A stretch of DNA of 64,000 nucleotides from Diphasiastrum complanatum (Eukaryota > Streptophyta > Lycopodiopsida > Lycopodiales > Lycopodiaceae), in NCBI GenBank assembly GCA_029204225.1, contig CM055092.1:19647222-19711221 (forward strand), given 5' to 3'. The translations under genes were made by a program, and so were the position numbers. Below the pieces are notes generated by a model. The model saw only the letters and a program-made list of their open reading frames with translations, ran no database searches and was not told the DNA's origin. Below are positions 57,514 to 64,000 of this stretch, piece after piece (position 1 is the first letter of the stretch; every line of letters begins with the position of its first letter).

Positions 57514-58083
57514 ATGGGATCTGCAAAAGCATACCTTCTAGAAGCTAGTGAAAGGTTAAATGCTACCAATTATGCTATTTGGAAAGTGAGGATGGAGTCA
57601 CTCATGGTTCTCCAAGATCTTTATGAGTTTCTAATTGATGATGAAGATGAACCTCTAGGTGCACATGAGTTAGCTAAATACAAGAGAAGATCTAGGCTTG
57701 CACTTCACTGTGTGATGATGAATGTAAGCAATGATTTACTAAGAGAAGTATCAGCTTGTACTAGTGCTAAAGAGGCTTGGAAATCTTTAAAATCAATCTA
57801 TGAGTGGAGTAACACTTCGAGGGTTCTCATGCTTAGGAATCAGATTCTGCAAGGCATGAAGAGGAGTGATGAGAGTGCACAGGCTTATGTGCTCAGAATC
57901 AAGTCTCTCAATAGGGAGTTAGCTTCCATTGGAGAGAAGATTCAAGATGGTGAGCTTGTTCAGATTGTCCTTCATGGTCTAGGGAGTGACTTTTCAAATT
58001 TGGTCCAAAGCTTTGCAATCCAAGACACTTTGCCCACTATAGAAAAGCTTCACAGTGTAGTAGTGGCTGAAGAGTGTAGGATG
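57514..58083 (+). pseudogene. Copia Gag, element A2 (C-terminal end lost)
   Basis: Open from MGSAKAYLLEASERLNATNY through RMESLMVLQDLYEFL, KEAWKSLKSIYEWSNTSRVL and IVLHGLGSDFSNLVQSFAIQ to VVAEECRM. Unlike A1 it has no stop or shift within this part, and it shows what A1 lost. The true gag tail with the zinc knuckle is missing. At about 58084 the + strand gag meets pol sequence running the other way. Confidence 0.9.
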
Positions 58084-59258
58084 CATCTAGTCTTAAGGCC
58101 TTAGCACACTCACAAAGAGATCTATTTCTTCTCTCACTCACTCCATTTTGTTGAGGGGTGTATGGATATGACAACTCCCTCTTTATGCCATTAGAACTAC
58201 AAAAGTCAATCAACTTATTGGAGATATATTCACCTCCATTATCACTCCTTAATACCTTAATCTTGGTACTAAGTTGATTTTCTACCAAAGTCTTGAACTT
58301 TACAAAAGAATCAAACACCATAGATTTTCTAGACAAGAAGTACATCCAACATTATCTAGAATAGTCATCAATGAAGATTACATAATACTTGGCACCACCA
58401 TTAGACTTGTATGAAAAGCTATGAACATCCGAATGGATGAGTTCAAGAGGAGAGCTTGATCTTGATGTAGATCTTGAGAAGGGTAGTTTGTGAGCCTTTG
58501 AGAGGCTGCATGCTTCACATCTCTTCTCACACTTTGACAAATGCTTGCCAGAGTCCAACTGCAAGCTCCTTTGCAACCATAGATTCCATGGCTTTAAATT
58601 TGAGATGGCCCAACCTTTTGTGCCATAGTTCCACCTTTGATAATTCCACCTTTGCCAAGTTAACACTCTCCACTGCAATATTAGCATCAAGCTTAAACAA
58701 TCTACCTTTCTTAAAGCCTTTAGCTATACATTCATTATTTCTAAGGATGGAACAACTCCATGCTTAAATTGTACATCAAGGCCATTATTCATTAATTGGC
58801 CAACACTAAGCAAATTTTTGGTTAACTTAGGAACATAAAGAACATTCTCAAGATTCATCCTTTTGGATGATCCAACATACAATGGAATGGTTCCTATTCC
58901 ACTTATCTTACATTCTTGACTACTTGTAGTATAGATTGATCTATGTAAATCATTGTAAGAAGGTAAAGTGGAGAAAATGTCCTTTTGATATGTCATGTGG
59001 GAACTAGCCCCACTACCAATCCACCAAGAATCATTGGTGTTGCTTTTGAATGATGGTGGTTTGTTGGAAACCATCAAGGATGACTCTTCTTCATCCTCCT
59101 CCTCCTGATGTGCAATGTTGCTTTGTTTGCTCTCTTGTGCCTTCTTCTTCTTGAGGCATTCTAATGCAAAATGTCCTTTCTTTCCACATAAAAAACATTT
59201 GTACTTGGACTTGTCTTTGATCTTGCCCTTTAGCTTTCTCATCACCATCCTGCAAACA
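58084..59258 (-). pseudogene. Inverted copia segment of A2: knuckle, protease, integrase core
   Basis: Read on the minus strand from 59258: DGDEKAKGKIKDKSKYKCFLCGKKGHFALEC (CCHC knuckle, with about 36 Gag residues deleted before it). Protease WWIGSGASSHMT follows, with the catalytic Asp replaced by Gly, and LLSVGQLMNNGL. After frame changes come CEACSLSKAHKLPF, the FIDDYSR block, LRSDNGGEYISNKL, PQQNGVSERRNRSLCECAKALRLDA. These belong to family A but run opposite to the A2 LTR and gag. The breakpoint at 58080-58087 is the palindrome GATGCATC. Confidence 0.85.
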
Positions 59259-59838
59259 CCATTGATTTGCTAGACAAGAGGTACATCCAATATCTAAAAT
59301 AGTCATCAATGAAGATTACATAATACTTGGCACCAGCATTAGACTCGTGTAAAAAGCTATGAACATCCGAATGGATGAGTTCAAGAGGAGAGCCTTGATC
59401 TTGATGTAGATCTTGAGAAGGGTAGTTTGTGAGCCTTTGAGAGGCTGGATGCTTCACATCTCTCCCCACACTTTGACAAATGCTTGGGGAGTCCAACTGC
59501 AAGATCCTTTGCAACCATAGATTCCATGGCTTTGAAGTTGGGATGGCCCAACCTTTTGTGCCATAGTTCCACCTTTGATATTTCCACCTTTGCCAAGTTA
59601 ATACTCTCCACTGCAATATTAGCATCAAGCTTAAACAATCTTCCTTGCTTAAAGCCTTTGGCTATACATTCACCATTTCTAAGGATGGAACAAACTCCAT
59701 GCTTAGATTGTACATCAAGGCCATTACCCATTAATTGGCCAACACTAAGCAAATTCTTGGTTAAATTTGAAACATAAAGGACATTCTCAAGATTCATCCT
59801 TTTGGATGATCCAACATACAATGGAATGGTTCCTATTG
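59259..59838 (-). pseudogene. Second inverted copia segment of A2 (partial tandem copy)
   Basis: The minus strand repeats part of the neighbouring segment: YVGSSKRMNLENVLYV, LLSVGQLMGNGL, ELWHKRLGHPNFKAMESMV (zinc finger), KAHKLPFSRSTSRS and FIDDY, ending SKSMVF. It breaks at 59262 into the DGDEKA start of the first segment. It is therefore a partial direct duplication within the inverted block. Its left boundary on the minus strand, near 59838, meets LTR E2. Confidence 0.85.
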
Positions 59839-59847
59839 TGTGTCAAC

Positions 59848-60573
59848 TGTGAAGTTTTTAGCACGTGTGAGCTTCACCACACACCCTACAGGATCTTACT
59901 GAGGTGTTGTGATTGCACAAGATTGATCAGAGAACAGTATACTTGAAAAATCTATGACAAGAGCGCAATGGCATACATCTGATGAAAAAATATAACTTTC
60001 TATGAAAATTGAATGTCAGAAATAATTCTAAGTGCTCAGTATGGGAAAAATAGCCCGCTCTTGCGTAGAGAGAGAAAGTCAATGATGGAAAACTTGGGTA
60101 GAGAGAGAATGAGTCCAAAACACCAAAATCTCATTATTCACAATATGGCAAAACATGCCAAGCTTTCCCTACATGAGAGAGACTCGAATTCCTACAGTGG
60201 AGTTGCATGGAAAGTCCACTTAACTGAACTAATTCACCTGCCAGAGATCCACATGTGTAACTGCATGCATGGATGTTGCATGTACTGCATGTCAACTCAT
60301 AAAACTGCCTAGACATGTGTAGATCACAGAAACCACTTTGCATGTTGCATGCACTGATTGCATGTGACTTGCATGCATACAGTTGACATTGCATGCTATC
60401 TAAACTTCTGCATGTCATCAAAATTGAATCTACCTAACTCAAATCCGACCTATACTAGAAGGTTATGTGCTCAATTCACATACCTTTTATGTGCAACATG
60501 AAATTTAGTGGAAATAACCATGGACATGGCCCCAAACTCGAGATAGGAAGATAATATTTTAATAATCTTCACA
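59848..60573 (-). repeat. 3' LTR of family E copy 2
   Basis: It starts about TGTGAAGTTTTTAG and ends TAATCTTCACA, with ACTCCTCCTT after it: on the minus strand a GGAGGAG purine tract. It is related to E1 (6656-7473). Many TGCATG/GCATGC repeats lie at 60250-60420. The internal region is gone, because LTR F starts only 17 bases beyond. Confidence 0.6.
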
Positions 60574-60590
60574 CTCCTCCTTAAAATTTA

Positions 60591-61109
60591 TGTTGACTCT
60601 CTACTCTTTCGCTGTGTTCTGCTCGTTGGCAGACTTTCATGCATAGCTATGGTATTTTGCTTTCTTACTCTATTCGCCAAGTCTCTCTCTGTTTCTAACA
60701 GATCTCTATATTTTCTATATCTCTTCTTTTTCTCTTTTTTTTCGTACATGGTTGTGATCTAGAGAGGATCGTTTATGCCTCCACTGTGTGGAGTTTACAA
60801 GATAGCTAAACGTAGAGTCACAAGACTAGTTAACGCTAATCAACTAGTTAATTAGTCTCCGTCATTGCTATTCGTTTCAACTGGACATGAAGCCCGTTCA
60901 GCTACTAGCTGGCAGCGGGAAGGATTTCTCTTCATTTGTTTTGTTCTTTTTGTTTCGCGGTCCAAGAGGTGTGTTTACGATTCGTGATTGATTCGCGAAT
61001 CATTCATGCTTTAAGTCAAAGACACGTTGACTGTTGCAAATTGTTCTCGTTCGACCTGCGTGTCTTGTTCGTGCTGCGACAAAGTTGTAGGAGTTCACCA
61101 TTTCTGACA
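60591..61109 (-). repeat. 3' LTR of copia element F
   Basis: 519 bp from TGTTGACTCTCTACTC to CATTTCTGACA, followed by CTCCCTCTTG, the purine tract on the minus strand. It contains GATTCGTGATTGATTCGCGAATC at about 60980. Confidence 0.8.
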
Positions 61110-64000
61110 CTCCCTCTTGAACCTTGCAGCTTTGTTCATTTAACTCAATTGCCTCTCTTTGCTTGGTAAAGAGTGGCCTGGTTTCATGAGGAGATCTCCT
61201 TGGACTTTTTGATTTAATGAATTGGACTTGGAGCTCTCCTTTCAAGATCAAATCTCGAATGTGATGGTACTTCAGAGGAATGTGCTTCATCTTTGATTGG
61301 AAGACAGGATCTTGGGACAGATAGATGGCACTCTAGGAGTCCATCATCATCGTGCTTGGCCCCTCTTGTGGTATCTCGATTGCCTCCAACATCATCCACA
61401 ACCACACTACCTCATTCGTCACTTTTGAGGCTGCAACATACTCAACTTCGCAAGAGAATTGAGCTACCAGGGTTTGCTTTTTGCATATCCAGCTGACTAC
61501 AGCTCCGCATGCTATTGTACATCCTCCAATAATGGACTTGTTGTCATCCTTGTAGCTCACCCAGGTCCGTAGATTGTTTGAATACAAGAATTGTAATGTT
61601 TAAAGTTGAACTTTGCATAAAAAATAGTAGTGATGCAGTTCGAATCCTTTTTTTTTGTTTTTAGCTCTGTAGTTAATCCAATATTCTGGGTACCCTTCAG
61701 ATACTGTAGGATTCGTTTGGCCATTTGCCAATGTGCTAGACCAGGATTGGAATAGAATTGGCTCAATGCGTAAACAGAGAAGGCCAGATCCAGTCTGGTA
61801 CAAATTGTCAATTACGTCAAACTCCCGATCAAGTTCTGGTAAGGTATATCTGCCATCTTCTGTTCGTCCTCTTCTGTTTTTGGGCAATCTTGTTTCGTGA
61901 GCTTGGCTCCAGCTATCATTGGTGTGGCTTTTTCTTTGCAGTCCATCATGTGGTACTGCTTCAGCACTTTTCTGGCATATTCTAACTAACTCAAGTGCAT
62001 TTCGCCATTTGTTTGATCTCTTCTGATCTCCAACCCTAGGTATTTTGTTGCTTCTCCAAGATCTGTGATTTCGTAGCTTTCAGAAATCTGACTCTTTGTG
62101 TCTTTGATCAGCATCAAGGAATTTCTTATCATCAACTAATCATCCACAAAAATGGTCAATATCACAAAATCCTTAACTACTCTTTTGATGTAGACATTAC
62201 AGTCTGGTTGAGTAGGGTTGAAGTCTAGAGACTTTAGAAGACCATCAAGCCTTTTGTACCAGACTCGTGATGCATGTTTTAGACCGTAGATGCATCTCTG
62301 CAATTGACAGACATATTGTATGTTGTCGGGGTGTTCATAGCCTTCAGGTTGCTTCATGAAGATTTTCTCCTCTAGATCTCCGTGGAGAAAGGTTGTTTTC
62401 ACCTCAATTTGGTGAATTTCTAGATTGTACTGTGTGGCGTATGCAAAGAGTATCCTTATGCTTGTCATCTTCACCATGGGCGAATATGTGTTGAAATAGT
62501 CGACACCATATCTCTGCGTGTAGCCCTTTGGACTAAGCCTTGCCTTGTAGTGGCCAATAGTGCCATCTAATTTTAGCTTTTTCTTGTAAACCCACTTGCA
62601 GTCGACTATTTTTTTGTTTTCTGGTAGTGGCTCTAATGTCAATGCCTCGTTTTGCCTCATCGACTCGATCTCCTCTAACATTGTCTGCTTCCAAAATTCT
62701 CCCTCTAGACTCTGGATAGCTTCTTGGTATGTTGATGGCTCTTCTGTGAAGCTGCAGTACTCGAACTGCGTGTCTTCACTCCATTGAAGATTGTCAAAAT
62801 AGCATTCTAGAGGTCTTCTTTGTCTTGTTGACCTTCGACGTTCGTTTCATCGCTTCTCAAATATTTCTTGTTCGTGGGGTCGATCATCTGCTTCCTGCTG
62901 CTCTGGAGTCTGGGGCTCTGCATTCTGTTTTGATGTATGTCCTCGATCTCCCTCTTGAATAGGCAGCAATGTGAAGATCTCATGGCCTCTTTCATCTTTC
63001 AGTCCAGAGAATTTGGACTCGTCGAACTTCACATCTCTGCTCGAAACAACCTTCTTTGTGGTTGGATCGTAGAGTTTGTACACATGTGTTTCGTTCGAGT
63101 AGCCGACCATGATTGTTTTTTCGGATTTGTCATCGAGCTTGCTTTTCTTTTCCTTTGGAATGTGCTTGTATGCTGCATTTCCAAACACTCATACATATGA
63201 CAGATCAGGCTTTCTTCTTGTCCACATTTCGTATGGTGTTTTGTTCTCCAGCGTTGTCATTGTAGATCTGTTCTGCAAGTGTATAGCTGTAGCTATTGCC
63301 TCGGCCCAGAATTGACCTGGCAATTGAGCTTGTGCCATCATGCATCTGGCCTTTTCAAATAGCGTTCTGTTTATTCTTTCTGCCACACCGTTGTATTCTG
63401 GTGTGTATGCAAGAGTGAACTGGTGTTCGGTCCCCTATACTTTGCATAATCTTGAGAATTCTGAGCTTTTGTATTCACCTCCATTGTCAGATCTAAGGAT
63501 CTGTATATTTTTTGAGGTGTGTCTCTCTACGAATGCCACAAACTTCTTGAAAGAATCAAATACTTTGAATTTCTTCTTCAAGTAGTAGATCGTGGTCATT
63601 CGGTTGTAATCATCTATGAATGTTAGAAAGTATCTCGAACTTAAGAGCGAATCTGTTTTCATCGGTTCACACACATTAGAGTGGATGAGCTCAAGAACTT
63701 CTTTGGCTCTTCTTCCCTTGTGTGTGAATGGATTCCGATGTTGCTTGCCTTTTTGACAAGCTTCGCAGAATTCAGCCTCTGGCCTTGAAATCTTGAGACC
63801 TGTGACAATGTCCTTTATGTTCATGTATACAGACTCCACATGTTCAGATGATACATGCTTCTATGCCATAGATGATCTTCATTTTCTGAAGAATTTAATA
63901 TGCTTTTAGAGTTGCTAATTATTTGGGCCTAGTAGAGATCTCATTCTCTGCATCCGACCGTCAGCAGCTTGTTTGTCGTCTTCTTGATCATACGACAAGT
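61110..64000 (-). pseudogene. Copia Pol of element F, running off the window
   Basis: On the minus strand from the right edge: integrase with FCEACQKGKQHRNPF, LTFIDDYNR, LRSDNGGEYKSSEF, then AERINRTLFEKARCMMAQA and PYEMWTRRKPDLSYV, and the YKLYDPTTKKVVSSRDVKFDE block. RT (62136-62681) has KARLSPKGYTQRYGVDYFNTYSPMVKM, KTTFLHGDLEEKIFMKQPEGY, RCIYGLKHASRVWYKRL and IFVDD followed by a stop. RNase H (61110-61811) has AHWQMAKRILQYLKGTQN, VSWICKKQTLVAQFSCEVEYVAAS and KHIPLKYHHIRD. The zinc-finger end, protease and gag lie beyond 64000. Several frame breaks make it inactive. Confidence 0.9.

Overview
The window is plant nuclear DNA. It has split genes with GT-AG introns, a plant-type HMG-CoA reductase, and about 60 kb of nested and decayed LTR retrotransposons. 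One apparently intact host gene in 64 kb, buried in AT-rich copia and gypsy debris, suggests a large repeat-rich seed-plant genome. A gymnosperm is my guess, not something the sequence proves. I found no bacterial, organellar or CRISPR features and no tRNA or rRNA gene.

Layout. 1-2184: nothing recognisable. 2185-4990 (-): Ty3/gypsy pol remnant with an internal deletion, abutting at about 4990 an unrecognised coding remnant on the + strand (5002-5945). 6644-7473: copia-type LTR E1 with primer-binding site. 9655-13227 (+): a gag fragment (family C), an unexplained shared segment, a partial LTR (D1), then a family B pol end with its 3' LTR. 14623-15180: unrecognised coding-like tract. 15408-15936: small TIR element with perfect 27-bp ends and a 4-bp target duplication. 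16601-19471: family C LTR and pol (-), cut by LTR D2 (+). 19484-21620: decayed unassigned sequence. 22026-25044: two LTRs of family G around a pol fragment (-).

26886-29107 (-): HMG-CoA reductase in four exons, 569 residues, the rate-setting enzyme of the cytosolic mevalonate pathway. 30194-36565: GC-richer LTR family H, an inverted (-) LTR head to head with a (+) non-coding LTR element. 38463-40062 (-): family C remnant. 40063-46262 (-): family C4 segment split by a nearly intact, recently inserted copia element A1 (40776-46072; two 690-bp LTRs, TSD TAACC). 46274-48225 (+): family B 5' LTR, PBS and gag, cut by family C3 (48226-52355, -). 53913-54411 (+): LINE reverse transcriptase fragment. 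54652-55634 (+): intron-bearing ULP1-type protease pseudogene. 56198-59838: rearranged copia A2 whose pol is inverted relative to its own gag. 59848-60573: LTR E2. 60591-64000 (-): copia F, running off the window end.

The element proteins are the usual Gag, protease, integrase, RT and RNase H sets, but nearly every copy is broken. The nesting gives a relative order: A1 inserted after C4, C3 after B2, D2 after C1, and F after E2. HMGR has no functional partner in the window.
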